NCBI RefSeq assembly: GCF_040049215.1
Contig: NZ_JBDZDN010000005.1
Span: 62,001-126,000, forward strand
From: Mesorhizobium_K sp040049215
Lineage (GTDB): Bacteria > Pseudomonadota > Alphaproteobacteria > Rhizobiales > Rhizobiaceae
Direction of reading: 5' to 3'
DNA: 64,000 nt
Positions within the stretch are counted from its first letter, which is position 1. Each line of letters opens with the position of its first letter. The notes beneath the pieces were generated by a model that was not told the origin of the DNA, searched no databases, and saw only the letters and a program-made list of their open reading frames with translations. Below are positions 53,481-61,619 of the stretch, piece by piece. A program made the position numbers and the translations under genes.

Positions 53481-53540
53481 GATCGAGGGCCTGTCCCTCG
53501 ATCGTTAGGAAAAATGTATCACATTTTTCCGTATCCTGCC
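53481..53540. other. Origin-of-transfer candidate with nick consensus
   Basis: Two perfect stems sit side by side: GATCGAGGG/CCCTCGATC (53481-53489, 53495-53503) and GGAAAAATG/CATTTTTCC (53508-53516, 53522-53530). Immediately beside them is TATCCTG-CC at 53532-53540, matching the IncP/VirD2-type nick core TATCCTG with cleavage expected after G53538 on the plus strand. It lies 37 bases upstream of mobC, where relaxosome operons place oriT. Confidence 0.75.
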
Positions 53541-53668
53541 AAGCAAAAAGGTAACAATAGAGTCGTGATAGCCACATGTCACTTTCCAATTCATATCCAA
53601 TGTGATTATATTTCTCCATGTTTATGTGATCGTGTGCTCGTGGGTTTCCACGGCTCTACGGCCACATG

Positions 53669-53710
53669 GACATGTGTGAGTAGACACACACAGTCATGGA
53701 GACATGTGTC
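53669..53710 (+). repeat. GACATGTGT direct repeats before the ParA-like gene
   Basis: GACATGTGT occurs at 53669-53677 and at 53701-53709, 32 bases apart (about three helical turns), with a related CACATG at 53663 and another CACATGTCA near 53573. Such iterated palindromic half-sites near a ParA-type start suggest autoregulation or a partition/overdrive-like site. The second copy touches the ATG. Confidence 0.5.
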
Positions 53711-54406
53711 ATGCCGATCGTGATCGCGGCTATCAACGGCAAGGGCGGCGCGGGAAAGACCACCGCGCTGATGAACATCGCCGGTGAATACGCCCTGAGA
53801 GGTGGGACCGTCGCGATGCTCGACATCGATCCGCGCAACAATCTGATGAAATGGTGGAGCGACTGCCACGATAAGGACAACCAGGCCGAAGGTATCGATG
53901 TGTTCGGCCCGAAGGCGGGAAGAGCGATCGTTGCGTTCTTCGAGAAGCAGGCGGACGGATTCGACTATGTGCTCGTCGACACGCCCGGCGAGGACACTTC
54001 GATCATCGATCCGGTTGTCGCCCATGCCGATCTGGTGATCTCGCCGGTGCAGCCATCGAAGCGAGAGGTCGTCGGCGCAATCGAGTGCTTCGAGTCGGTG
54101 CAACGCATCAACGATGCGCATCGACGCCTGTGCCGGCATGGCGTGCTGAAGACACGCATCACCATGCCGGTGCGACATACTGAACTCTACCGCAAGATCC
54201 GCCCCATCATCGTCGACCAGGCGGGGACCTATCTGTTCCGGACCGAGGTCCATGAGCGCAACGTCTACAAAGACATCCATAGCGGGCTCGGGACACTCCA
54301 GATGCAGGAGGTGACACCCGCCGTTGCCAAGGCACGGCGGGAGACTGTTGCGCTGGTCGAGGAGATCGACGGCTTGCTGGCGAGGGAAGAGGAATTCATG
54401 GGATGA
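53711..54406 (+). CDS. ParA/VirC1-like ATPase
   Basis: The 231-residue P-loop ATPase has the deviant Walker A NGKGGAGKTTALMNIAGE near 8-25, DIDPRNNLMKWW near 40 and the switch FDYVLVDTPGED near 80-92. It resembles both plasmid ParA and VirC1, which recruits the relaxosome to the secretion pole. The next gene, a short RHH-like protein, fits VirC2 or a ParB-like partner, and the position beside oriT favours a VirC1-like role. The ATG at 53711 has GGAGAC upstream. Confidence 0.85.
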   Translation: MPIVIAAINGKGGAGKTTALMNIAGEYALRGGTVAMLDIDPRNNLMKWWSDCHDKDNQAEGIDVFGPKAGRAIVAFFEKQADGFDYVLVDTPGEDTSIIDPVVAHADLVISPVQPSKREVVGAIECFESVQRINDAHRRLCRHGVLKTRITMPVRHTELYRKIRPIIVDQAGTYLFRTEVHERNVYKDIHSGLGTLQMQEVTPAVAKARRETVALVEEIDGLLAREEEFMG

Positions 54407-54768
54407 TGCGAGGGGAGAAACTGACGCTGGATGAATTCGTCACCGCGCCCAGAAAGGCGGGAGCACCGCGACCGGCCTCGCCTGCTGCCGATAGGCCACA
54501 GGCTGACGACAGTGCGAAAGACGAGGCGGTCGTCATGCCATCAGAGCAGCCAGAAACCGCGAACTCTCAGGAGACGCGCACGGATGCGCGCAAAGCGCTG
54601 CGGCGATTGAAGCGCGAGCGGATGCAGGGTGTGCAGAGTTTCGTCAACGTCCATCTCGATCGTGGGACCAAGAAGCGGCTGAAGCTCGCTTCGTTCACAT
54701 CCGAGGTTTCCATGCAGTCGCTGATGGAAACCGCGATCCGAAAATTCCTCGACGACAACGGTTTTTGA
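54403..54768 (+). CDS. VirC2/RHH-like partner protein
   Basis: The 121-residue protein has a disordered N-terminal half (Pro/Ala/Asp/Glu rich) and a C-terminal ribbon-helix-helix region: SFVNVHLDRGTKKRLKLASF and SMQSLMETAIRKFLDDNGF. This matches VirC2 or short plasmid partition proteins that work with a ParA-like ATPase. It overlaps the ParA-like stop by four bases (ATGATG), so the two are coupled. Confidence 0.75.
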   Translation: MMRGEKLTLDEFVTAPRKAGAPRPASPAADRPQADDSAKDEAVVMPSEQPETANSQETRTDARKALRRLKRERMQGVQSFVNVHLDRGTKKRLKLASFTSEVSMQSLMETAIRKFLDDNGF

Positions 54769-54959
54769 TGAGCCGAATGCCGTTGTTACCGCATTGGCTA
54801 TAAAAAGGGTCGTCGCAACGACAATTTCGGCGATTCTTGGAATGATTCCGATATGCGTCTATAAGGGCCGGTGGGACAGAAAAGGGCGGACGCACCGGGC
54901 AGGGACAGGACCTGAAAATTTCTGGTCCGGAGAAGCGCCGTGGCGTACCGGGGTATTCG

Positions 54960-55439
54960 ATGGCCGACAAGGATGATGATGCGTATCGCGTGAAGCGCGG
55001 TTTGGTGGAGACGACCGAGCCGGATTTCGAGCGGCCGTTGTGGCGCAAGCCCAGTTTCGACGGCGTCGTCTCGCTAGACGACATGGACAAGGCGCTGAGC
55101 GAGTTTCTGGGGACGACGCGCCGCAAGGTGGGGTTGAATCGCGAGCAGCTTGCCGAGTTGCTCGGAATTTCCGCTCAGGTCTATGGTCGCTATGAGCGGG
55201 CGGAGTCGAAGCTCAACGTCACACGGCTGGTCCACCTCTCGGAGATTCTGGGCTTTGCCCCGATTGAGATGATCTACGCGGCCGCGCCGCATCTGTTCGG
55301 AAAGACGCCGAAGGAGAGCGAAAACCGGATCAGGCTGATGCGGCTGATGTCGCGCATGCGCCCGGAGGCGGTCGACTCGCTGCTCACGCTCGTCGGCGAA
55401 TTGTCGGGCGACAACGAGGTCTCGTCGGGCGTGTCCTGA
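54960..55439 (+). CDS. XRE-family regulator
   Basis: The 159-residue protein has a central helix-turn-helix (LNREQLAELLGISAQVYGRY, ERAESKLNVTRLVHL) typical of Cro/CI/XRE proteins, a 40-residue N-terminal arm and a helical C-terminal part. It probably controls plasmid maintenance or transfer genes. A possible TTGGCTATAAAAAGG promoter region and a small GTCGT/ACGAC dyad (54809-54822) lie in the 190-base spacer in front of it. Confidence 0.8.
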   Translation: MADKDDDAYRVKRGLVETTEPDFERPLWRKPSFDGVVSLDDMDKALSEFLGTTRRKVGLNREQLAELLGISAQVYGRYERAESKLNVTRLVHLSEILGFAPIEMIYAAAPHLFGKTPKESENRIRLMRLMSRMRPEAVDSLLTLVGELSGDNEVSSGVS

Positions 55440-55713
55440 AGCGGAACGCCCACGTTTCAGGCAAGTGACGCGCCGGTGGTCACGGCTGCGAGAGGATCGT
55501 CACCCGAATGGGCGGAGACCGCGTAGCGGGCTCCGTGAGCGGAGCGTCAGCGAAGCGAGTAGAGCCGCCCGGCGCAGCCGGCTCGCCCAAAGTCCTTGCG
55601 CCGCGGCCGACCTGCAGAAGCTCGATCGAACATAAGCGCCATGAATCGGTCGAGCTGGATCGATTCACCGAACTTGTTGGACGTGACATGGCTGCATCGG
55701 CAATTCTGCCATC

Positions 55714-55959
55714 ATGCAAATGACCGCCCGACATGAATGTCAGCTCCGTCGCATCGACCCGGCGAGAAACATGGCGCGGTTCTACCTGGTGTCGGTGGGA
55801 CGCAGTCTGTTCGGGGATTTTTCGGTTATGCGGGAATGGGGCCGGATCGGCACGATCGGGCGCATGCGGATCGATCTCTTCGAGGACGAGCACGCCGCGC
55901 GGGGTGCGGTCGAAGCTATCGGGGGCGGCAAGCGCAAACGTGGCTATCAGGATGTCTAG
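55714..55959 (+). CDS. WGR-domain protein
   Basis: The 81-residue protein matches the small WGR domain: MARFYLVSVGRSLFGDFSVM then REWGRIGTIGRMRIDLFED and a GGKRKRGY tail. WGR domains bind nucleic acids and are found fused to PARPs, but short stand-alone forms are common on rhizobial plasmids. The 274-base stretch before it (55440-55713) contains GC-rich repeats of GCGnAGC type and no gene. A start at 55720 is also possible. Confidence 0.75.
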   Translation: MQMTARHECQLRRIDPARNMARFYLVSVGRSLFGDFSVMREWGRIGTIGRMRIDLFEDEHAARGAVEAIGGGKRKRGYQDV

Positions 55960-56016
55960 GACCTGGCCTGATGAGCTGCAGGCGGCGTTCGTGAGCCTGG
56001 CGACGTACAAGAAAGA

Positions 56017-56048
56017 AGGCCGGCGACGGATGGCTCCGTCGCCGGCCT
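56017..56048. terminator. Strong intrinsic terminator, usable from both sides
   Basis: AGGCCGGCGACGGA and TCCGTCGCCGGCCT are perfect 14-base arms with a TGGC loop. On the minus strand the stem is followed by TCTTTCTT, giving a plausible terminator for the gene ending at 56076. The plus strand (CTGTTTCG) is weaker but would serve the WGR gene. Confidence 0.8.
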
Positions 56049-56075
56049 CTGTTTCGTTCGTCCTGGTTCGTTCGT

Positions 56076-56396
56076 CTATTCGGATCGGATTCGTAGCAGC
56101 AAGTCTTCGAGAGGAGCTGGGAGACGGCCGTCTTCGCGGGCCTTGTCAGCGGCGAGTTGCTCGGCGACGCCGGCGGGCAGGGCCACGAAGTCGTAGCCTT
56201 CGGCGAGTGCCGCGCGGTGGAGTTGGTCCAGCGCCTCGAACTCGTGATCGTAGGTGCCAAGCCACAGCGCCGGGTCGTCGGTCACTTCGTGGGGGAACGC
56301 CTGCACGAATAAAGTTCGAAGCGGCGGGTCGTAGCCGATGATCGCGTCCGGGTCCGTGCGGCCTTGGCCGGTGACGGTGATCGTGTAGCGGCTCAT
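56076..56396 (-). CDS. Conserved plasmid-type protein, unknown
   Basis: The 106-residue acidic protein (MSRYTITVTGQGRTDPDAII, LRTLFVQAFPHEV, LAEGYDFVALPAG) has no recognised motif. It looks like a conserved small protein from rhizobial accessory plasmids. It sits between the terminator at 56017 and the DUF736 gene, 54 bases downstream of the latter on the same strand, with an AAGGAGG ribosome site. Confidence 0.6.
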   Translation of the reverse strand: MSRYTITVTGQGRTDPDAIIGYDPPLRTLFVQAFPHEVTDDPALWLGTYDHEFEALDQLHRAALAEGYDFVALPAGVAEQLAADKAREDGRLPAPLEDLLLRIRSE

Positions 56397-56450
56397 TGCA
56401 TCCTCCTTTCTTGGGGAAGCCGGCCCCTTGCGGGGCCGGCCACCGATCGC

Positions 56451-56774
56451 TCACTGCGGGTTGTTCCAGAGGATGACCTTCTTGTTCTCCTCGCCGCCGG
56501 GGGCCGGAGCGACGTTGCCGAAGATCACGCCGATCTCGGGCGCCTCGAGCTTGACGGAGAGGTACTCCTCGCCCGACCGCTGCGACCTGCGATACCAGCC
56601 CGCGCCGATCTCGAAGCCAGTGCGCTTGTTGAGGATGCGGTAGTCAGGCGCTTCCTCGCTGGCCTTGTTGGGGTTCGGGACGACGGTGATCGGGGCGTTG
56701 ACCCGGAGCGTGGCGAAGACGCCTTCCATCGAGCCGTCTGCCTTGGTGGTGAGGTTAGCGATCGTGGTAGCCAT
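56451..56774 (-). CDS. DUF736-family protein
   Basis: The 107-residue protein begins MATTIANLTTKADGSMEGVF and ends VAPAPGGEENKKVILWNNPQ, the DUF736 pattern. These small proteins are abundant on alphaproteobacterial plasmids and may bind DNA or the replication machinery, but their function is unknown. AAGGAGA precedes the ATG by nine bases, and the AT-rich repeats at 56865-56951 lie upstream. A degenerate second copy may exist on the plus strand near 57290-57345 (PAPGEDNKKVILV). Confidence 0.85.
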   Translation of the reverse strand: MATTIANLTTKADGSMEGVFATLRVNAPITVVPNPNKASEEAPDYRILNKRTGFEIGAGWYRRSQRSGEEYLSVKLEAPEIGVIFGNVAPAPGGEENKKVILWNNPQ

Positions 56775-57472
56775 GGTGATGTCTCCTTCGGTTGCATCGG
56801 GAACCATTCCCGATGGCGTCGAAGGAGAGGGCCGTCCTGCTGCGGTCATCTCGGCGCAAATTCTGGAAAATTCTATTTTCTAAGAGACCGCGGGCAGGCC
56901 CTTCGCCTGCCTGCAAACAAAAAATCGAAATCGAATTTTCCTGAATTTTCGTCGAGAGTACCCCGTCAGGGGTTGACCGCAAAAGCAGGCGGTCCTCTAC
57001 AAAGGCGACATGAAAAGGGAATGGCTCGCGTTGCAACCGAAGCCGGGACGAACATCGGTGGCCGCCTCGATCGCGACCCACTGATCACCAGCCAGCGGCC
57101 GCTGGAAGCTACTTGCCAACTCCCGTCGTCGCGTCCTCACCACCCGACATCAGCCCCTTCAGCGAGAACGCTCTGGCTCCGCAGCCTTGGCAAGCACGGC
57201 CTTCAGGATCAGGGGCGGCTGACGCACAAGCCGTCGCATTGGAGCAGAGAGGCGGCTCCGCCAAGCGCGGGTGGCCGCGTGATCGTTCTTCAGGAATGCC
57301 GCCCGGCTCCGGGCGAGGACAACAAGAAGGTCATCTTGGTGAGGTGCGACGTGAGCGTCGTGCCCGTCTCCGCAAGGGGCTGGCCTCCTGCCAATGTCAG
57401 AGGGGCAGTGAGGCTACCTCCGAGCTGATCGCCAAGCGCCATTCGCCGTGAAGGCGCAGCCCACGTCTAGCG
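56775..57472. other. Long gap with repeats and gene debris
   Basis: No complete gene was found in about 700 bases. It contains GGAAAATTC (56865-56873) with its inverse GAATTTTCC (56933-56941) and a third copy at 56943-56951. A 7-base stem GGCAGGC/GCCTGCC lies at 56893-56911 and a small CCCC/GGGG stem at 56961-56972. On the plus strand near 57300-57345 a short frame reads PAPGEDNKKVILV, similar to the end of DUF736, suggesting a decayed second copy. The AT-rich repeats probably include the DUF736 promoter. Confidence 0.5.
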
Positions 57473-58006
57473 TCACGCTGCCAGCACTTCCCGTTCGTCC
57501 GGCGTCATCCGGGCGATGACCTGGCGCGCGACGTCTGTGCCAACGTGGTCAAGCATGGCGCGCCAATCAGCTATGTTGTAGGTGGTCGCCACCCTGCCCC
57601 GCATCGTGTCGTAGACAACGCATGGCGAGGCGACGAGGGCGAGGCGCAGCACGTTGAGGAAGGTGCCGGGTGACGCGCCGTCCCAGATCATCAGGCCGTA
57701 GTCGGCTCGCCGCGCCATTTCCCGGTCCTTCACGGCGTGAACGGCGAAGCCTCGGGCGCCGGGAGGCGGGGGGACATGATAAGCGGCCCAGTCGCCGAGG
57801 TTGTGGCGGGGTTCCTTGCCGGCATGGAACACGCCGACATGCTCATAGCCATAGCCAGCGAGCACACCTTGCACCTCGGCATCGGCTCCCGGCGCGTCGC
57901 CGATCAAAACGCCGTGCTCGTGCGAAACTATCGAGCTGATCCGTTCGATCGCGGGTTCGGGCAAGTCGACGATGTCCCGCGAGCCGCCGATGAATACCAT
58001 CGCCAT
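57473..58006 (-). CDS. SLOG-like Rossmann-fold protein
   Basis: The 177-residue protein has a start typical of nucleotide-binding SLOG proteins (MAMVFIGGSRDIVDLPE), then VLIGDAPGADAEVQGVLAGY near 46 and MARRADYGLMIWDG with SPGTFLNVLRL near 105. It is similar in type to the DUF2493 protein encoded upstream on the same strand but shorter. Ligand unknown. Start chosen by a GAGAGACACC ribosome site; a longer frame adds only Arg-rich residues. Confidence 0.7.
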   Translation of the reverse strand: MAMVFIGGSRDIVDLPEPAIERISSIVSHEHGVLIGDAPGADAEVQGVLAGYGYEHVGVFHAGKEPRHNLGDWAAYHVPPPPGARGFAVHAVKDREMARRADYGLMIWDGASPGTFLNVLRLALVASPCVVYDTMRGRVATTYNIADWRAMLDHVGTDVARQVIARMTPDEREVLAA

Positions 58007-58147
58007 GGTGTCTCTCCTTCTCTCCAACAGAAACCACCTCGCTCCCGCCTTCCTCTCCCCTCCTGGCACATGCAACGACGTGGCGGATGGCATCGAGCTC
58101 GCAGGTGCGACAGGCCGCGAGCGGCGCGTCGCTGATGAAACCGACGC

Positions 58148-59089
58148 TCACGCGCCGTCCTCCGTGAAGCGCCAGACCGGGATGCCGAAGCGGCGAGCCT
58201 TGTCAGCCAGGTTTTCGGTGATGCCGGAGCCGGGGAAGACGATTAGCCCATAGGGCATCACGGACAGGAGCTGGTCGTTGCGGCGGAAGGGTGCGGCCTT
58301 GGCGTGCCGGTTCCAGTCCGGCTTGAAGGCGATCTGCGTCACCTTACGGTTCTCGGCCCAGCAGGCGGCGATGCGCTCGGCGCCGCGTGGGCTTCCTCCG
58401 TGGAGCAGCACCATGTCGGGGTGCTTCTCGCGGGCCTTGTCGAGCGCATCCCAGACCCGCTCGTGATCGTTGAAGTCGAGCCCGCCCGCGAAGGCGATCT
58501 TCGTGCCGGCCGGGATGAGCACTTCGGTCTCGGCTCGGCGGCGTGCGGCGAGGAAGTCGCGAGAGTCGATCACCGCGGCGGTCATCGCCTGATGGTTCAC
58601 CTTGGAGCCGGTGCGCGGCCGCCAGGCCGACCCGGTCTGCGCCTCGTAGAGGTCGGCCGCCTCGTCGCGCATGATTTCGAAGGCGTTGCGGCGCTCGATA
58701 TAGGTAATGCCCTCGGCCGTGAGCCGTTCCAGCTCGACGGACTTCACCTCGGAGCCATCCTGCTCGCTCTGGCTCGAGCGCTGGGCATGCTCGTTGCGGT
58801 CGAGGTCGCGTGCGATGCGCTCGGCCGCGCGATGGAAGACGTTGGCGAAGCTCCAGAGCAGGTCGTCGAGGTCGGGTTCGAGCCTGGTGTCGCCGAGCAT
58901 GCCGGCGAAGGTCTCGACGATCCCGGCGAGGCCGGCGCGGATCACCTCGTCGTCGGGCAGCGGGCGAGGATCGGGCTCGTCCTGATGCGGGCGATGGCCG
59001 TACATCTGCAGTTCGAGGATGACGCGGTCGGTCGGCGAGGAGGCGTGGTAGGGCTCGTAGCCGTCGTCGAAGGGAAGCTCGTAGGTCAT
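58148..59089 (-). CDS. DUF2493 (SLOG, YpsA-related) protein
   Basis: The 313-residue protein has an N-terminal helical region and a C-terminal SLOG domain: KIAFAGGLDFNDHERVWDAL near 200, MVLLHGGSPRGAERIAACWA near 232 and YGLIVFPGSGITENLADKA near 280. DUF2493 proteins bind nucleotides or derivatives and are common on rhizobial plasmids next to DUF736 and Toprim genes. ATG 59089 has GGAGACACGCC in front; longer frames are antisense debris. Confidence 0.82.
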   Translation of the reverse strand: MTYELPFDDGYEPYHASSPTDRVILELQMYGHRPHQDEPDPRPLPDDEVIRAGLAGIVETFAGMLGDTRLEPDLDDLLWSFANVFHRAAERIARDLDRNEHAQRSSQSEQDGSEVKSVELERLTAEGITYIERRNAFEIMRDEAADLYEAQTGSAWRPRTGSKVNHQAMTAAVIDSRDFLAARRRAETEVLIPAGTKIAFAGGLDFNDHERVWDALDKAREKHPDMVLLHGGSPRGAERIAACWAENRKVTQIAFKPDWNRHAKAAPFRRNDQLLSVMPYGLIVFPGSGITENLADKARRFGIPVWRFTEDGA

Positions 59090-59141
59090 GGCGTGTCTCC
59101 GTCGGTTGTTGCCGCGCCCATCGCGGCCTGACAGCGAAACC

Positions 59142-59164
59142 CGGCCGCGCCCCGGGCGCGGCCG
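59142..59164. terminator. GC-rich hairpin between Toprim and DUF2493 genes
   Basis: CGGCCGCGCC and GGCGCGGCCG are perfect 10-base arms with CCG as loop. No T-run follows on the minus strand, so it may be a pause or processing site, or a transcript-end stem for the Toprim gene. Confidence 0.4.
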
Positions 59165-59336
59165 CACCGAAGGCCGGAGCGAAGCGGAGGACGGCGCAGC
59201 CGTTGCGGCCGTGACCGGGGGGTGGCAGGGATCGCCTCTCAGGCAGGCCGCGGGCGCGGCCTCTCCGGCGGACCGCCGCCATGCCTGCGAGACTTCCGGT
59301 GACGCCGGCTCTGCCCGCCTGCCGGCCAGGGGCCGC

Positions 59337-60314
59337 TCATCCGGACGGCAGGAAAAGGCCGGCATCCTCCGGGACGAGCTGATCGCCGAGCCATGCGGCG
59401 AGATGGGTCGGGCCGAGATGGCGCAGATCGTCGTTGAAGTCGCCAAGCTGCGGCCGCAGCGACAGAGCGAGAATCCCGGCTTCCCCTGCGCGCTGGCTGA
59501 GACGCTTGATGCCGTGCCGGCCGGCGGCGTCCGCATCGGCCGCGATGTAGAGGCGACGGCAGCCAGGCGGGAAGCACAGGCCGGCGAGGTGATTGGCCGA
59601 GGTGGCAGCGGCCACCGGCAGCGCCGGCATCACCGTGCGGAGCGAGGCCATCGTCTCAAAACCCTCGCCGGCGGCCATGACCGGGATGGGTGTGCCGGGA
59701 TCCAGGCCGAGCCAGATGCCGTTGCCAAGGAGGTGACCGAGTGAGCGTCGGGGATCGGCGACCTGCGCCTTGCTGGCGCCACCGGGGTCGAGCCAAGTCC
59801 TCTGCAGGCCGGTGATGCGCCCGTCGAGGTCGGTGACGGCAGCGATCAGAGCGGGCAGGGTCAGCGTCTCCCCCGTTGGGAGATCGCGATAGTAGCAGCC
59901 CGGGTGGAAGCGCAGGGTGCGCTCGGGGCGGGCCAGCAGGATGCCGCGGTCCGCGAGGTAGCGTTCGGCGACCGTGCCGGCGATCGGCTTCGACATCGCG
60001 AAGAGGCGACGCGCGGCATCGGGCGAGCCGCGTGCCGCGGCGGGCTCGCGCTTCGCGCCAGATGTGAGGGACTGGGTTTCCGGCCGCGGCATGGCCAGAA
60101 AGCGCCGGGCCTCGTCGGCGACCTCGCGGAACTCGGTCAGTCCGCAGCTCGCCTCGATGACGTCGAGGAGGTCACCATGCTCGCCGGTCGATTCGTCGGT
60201 CTTATGTTGAACTGCACATAAGGTCGAATATGTTGCGGCGAGGGTTATGTTGCGCCCCCGCGATTGGGCGCTGTCCCACAGACGATCGACGGCCTTTACG
60301 CAACATAACGTCAT
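59337..60314 (-). CDS. Toprim-domain protein, N-terminally truncated paralogue
   Basis: From about 60186 downward the protein is homologous to the plus-strand Toprim protein at 60333: GDLLDVIEASCGLTEFREVA, ARRLFAMSKPIAGTVAERYL, AGEGFETMASL and the metal motif RRLYIAADADAAGRHG. The first 44 residues from the ATG at 60314 do not match and have replaced the N-terminal zinc-finger-like part of the relative. The start codon sits beside the inverted repeats, so true translation may begin inside. Likely a decayed or regulatory copy. Such Toprim proteins are primase- or helicase-related plasmid proteins. Confidence 0.7.
   Translation of the reverse strand: MTLCCVKAVDRLWDSAQSRGRNITLAATYSTLCAVQHKTDESTGEHGDLLDVIEASCGLTEFREVADEARRFLAMPRPETQSLTSGAKREPAAARGSPDAARRLFAMSKPIAGTVAERYLADRGILLARPERTLRFHPGCYYRDLPTGETLTLPALIAAVTDLDGRITGLQRTWLDPGGASKAQVADPRRSLGHLLGNGIWLGLDPGTPIPVMAAGEGFETMASLRTVMPALPVAAATSANHLAGLCFPPGCRRLYIAADADAAGRHGIKRLSQRAGEAGILALSLRPQLGDFNDDLRHLGPTHLAAWLGDQLVPEDAGLFLPSG
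60201..60309. promoter_or_regulatory. Repeat-rich divergent control region
   Basis: Three related signals lie between the two Toprim genes. The inverted repeat CTTATGT/ACATAAG is at 60201-60207 and 60216-60222; TATGTTGCG is at 60229-60237. GTTATGTTGCG (60244-60254) has its perfect inverse CGCAACATAAC at 60299-60309. The repeated TATGTTGCG unit suggests binding of one dimeric protein at several sites, controlling both genes or a replication start. Confidence 0.6.
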
Positions 60315-60332
60315 CGCGCGGGAGGTTTCGTG

Positions 60333-61406
60333 ATGTCCCGCGGCGCTTCCGAACTGTCTCGCCGCCTGTCTCGCCATGCCGAAGCGGTCTGCCGGCACTA
60401 TCTGTCCAACGGGCGGCGCCAGGGCCGCTACTGGACGGTGGGCGATGTGCGCAACACGCCCGGCCGATCGATGTTCGTCCGGCTCAGCGGGCCGGAATCC
60501 GGTCCCGGCGCGGCCGGACATTGGACCGATGCCGCCTCGGCCGAATATGGCGATCTCCTCGACGTGATCCGTGAGAGCTGCAGTTTCATCGACTTTCGCG
60601 ATGTCGCCGAGGAGGCACGTCGGTTCCTGAGTCTGCCGCGTCCCGAACCGCGGCGAACCCCAAAGCCCGTTCGCACACCCGTCCCCGCCGGATCGCCGGA
60701 ACCGGCGCGGCGGCTCTTCGCCATGTCGCGACCGATCAGCGGGACGCTGGTCGCCACCTATTTGCGCAACCGTGGCATCAGGAACTTGCGCGGCACGGGC
60801 AGTCTGCGATTCCATCCATGCTGCTACTATCGACCTGAGGATCATGGCCCGACCGAGACATGGCCAGCGATGGTCGGCGCTGTCACCGATCTCGAAGGGA
60901 GGATCACCGGCGCGCATCGCACCTGGCTTGCCTGCGACGGTTCAGGCAAGGCGCCGGTCGACACGCCGCGCCGGGCCATGGGCGGTCTCCTCGGCCATGC
61001 CGTCCGCTTTGGTGCTGCCGACAACGTCCTCGCGGTCGGCGAAGGCATCGAGACGATGCTGTCTCTGCGCTGTGCGCTGCCTGCCATGCCGATGGCGGCC
61101 GCGCTCTCGGCCAATCACCTTGCAGCCCTTCTGCTCCCGCCAGCGCTGCGTCGGCTCTACATCGCCCGCGATGCCGACGCCGCAGGCGAAACGGCGCTCG
61201 CGGCATTGACCGAACGCGCCGAAGCAGCAGGCATTGAGGCGCTTGCCCTGTCTCCACGGATGGGCGACTTCAACGAGGATCTGCGTGCGTTCGGCCTCCC
61301 CGCGCTGCGAGCGACACTGCGCATCCAACTCATCCCGCAGGATGTCGTTCGCTTCACGCCCGAAGAACGGCCAAGACAGGGTGACGGCGCATCTGCCGCT
61401 TCCTAA
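60333..61406 (+). CDS. Toprim-domain protein (DUF7146-type primase-like)
   Basis: The 357-residue protein has an N-terminal segment with few Cys residues (AVCRHYLSNGRRQGRYW), a GDLLDVIRESCSFIDFRDVA block, SRPISGTLVATYLRNRGI and the Toprim core. The core has the acidic GEGIETMLSL near 240 and the metal DxD in RRLYIARDADAAGETAL near 285. This is the plasmid primase/helicase-like family. GGAGG ends seven bases before ATG 60333. The paralogue on the other strand is truncated, so this is the intact copy. Confidence 0.8.
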   Translation: MSRGASELSRRLSRHAEAVCRHYLSNGRRQGRYWTVGDVRNTPGRSMFVRLSGPESGPGAAGHWTDAASAEYGDLLDVIRESCSFIDFRDVAEEARRFLSLPRPEPRRTPKPVRTPVPAGSPEPARRLFAMSRPISGTLVATYLRNRGIRNLRGTGSLRFHPCCYYRPEDHGPTETWPAMVGAVTDLEGRITGAHRTWLACDGSGKAPVDTPRRAMGGLLGHAVRFGAADNVLAVGEGIETMLSLRCALPAMPMAAALSANHLAALLLPPALRRLYIARDADAAGETALAALTERAEAAGIEALALSPRMGDFNEDLRAFGLPALRATLRIQLIPQDVVRFTPEERPRQGDGASAAS

Positions 61407-61619
61407 AAGCAGACCTCGCCGACGGCGAAGCTGGAGGCCGAGGTGCACAGACTGCTGACATTGCTCGGGGCAAAGCAAAGTCGCGTTTCGGCCGGTTGCA
61501 GGACCTACGGGGGTGGCAACTAGTGGTCCAAGATACGGCAAAGATGGATCCTTTGTTGCGGCATGGCCTATTGGGGCCTTGCCGTGTCTCCATTGCTTCC
61601 TCCGTGTGGTGTCTTTCTC

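Noticed and set aside
53532..53540. TATCCTGCC as a T-DNA border
   Set aside because: A border would need the longer 24-25 base consensus and a second copy; only the nick core is shared. The neighbouring stems and mobC favour an oriT.
60315..60917. Upstream extension of the minus-strand Toprim frame
   Set aside because: It is antisense to the plus-strand Toprim gene, Arg/Gly/Ala rich, and has no family similarity. Only the part from 60314 was kept.
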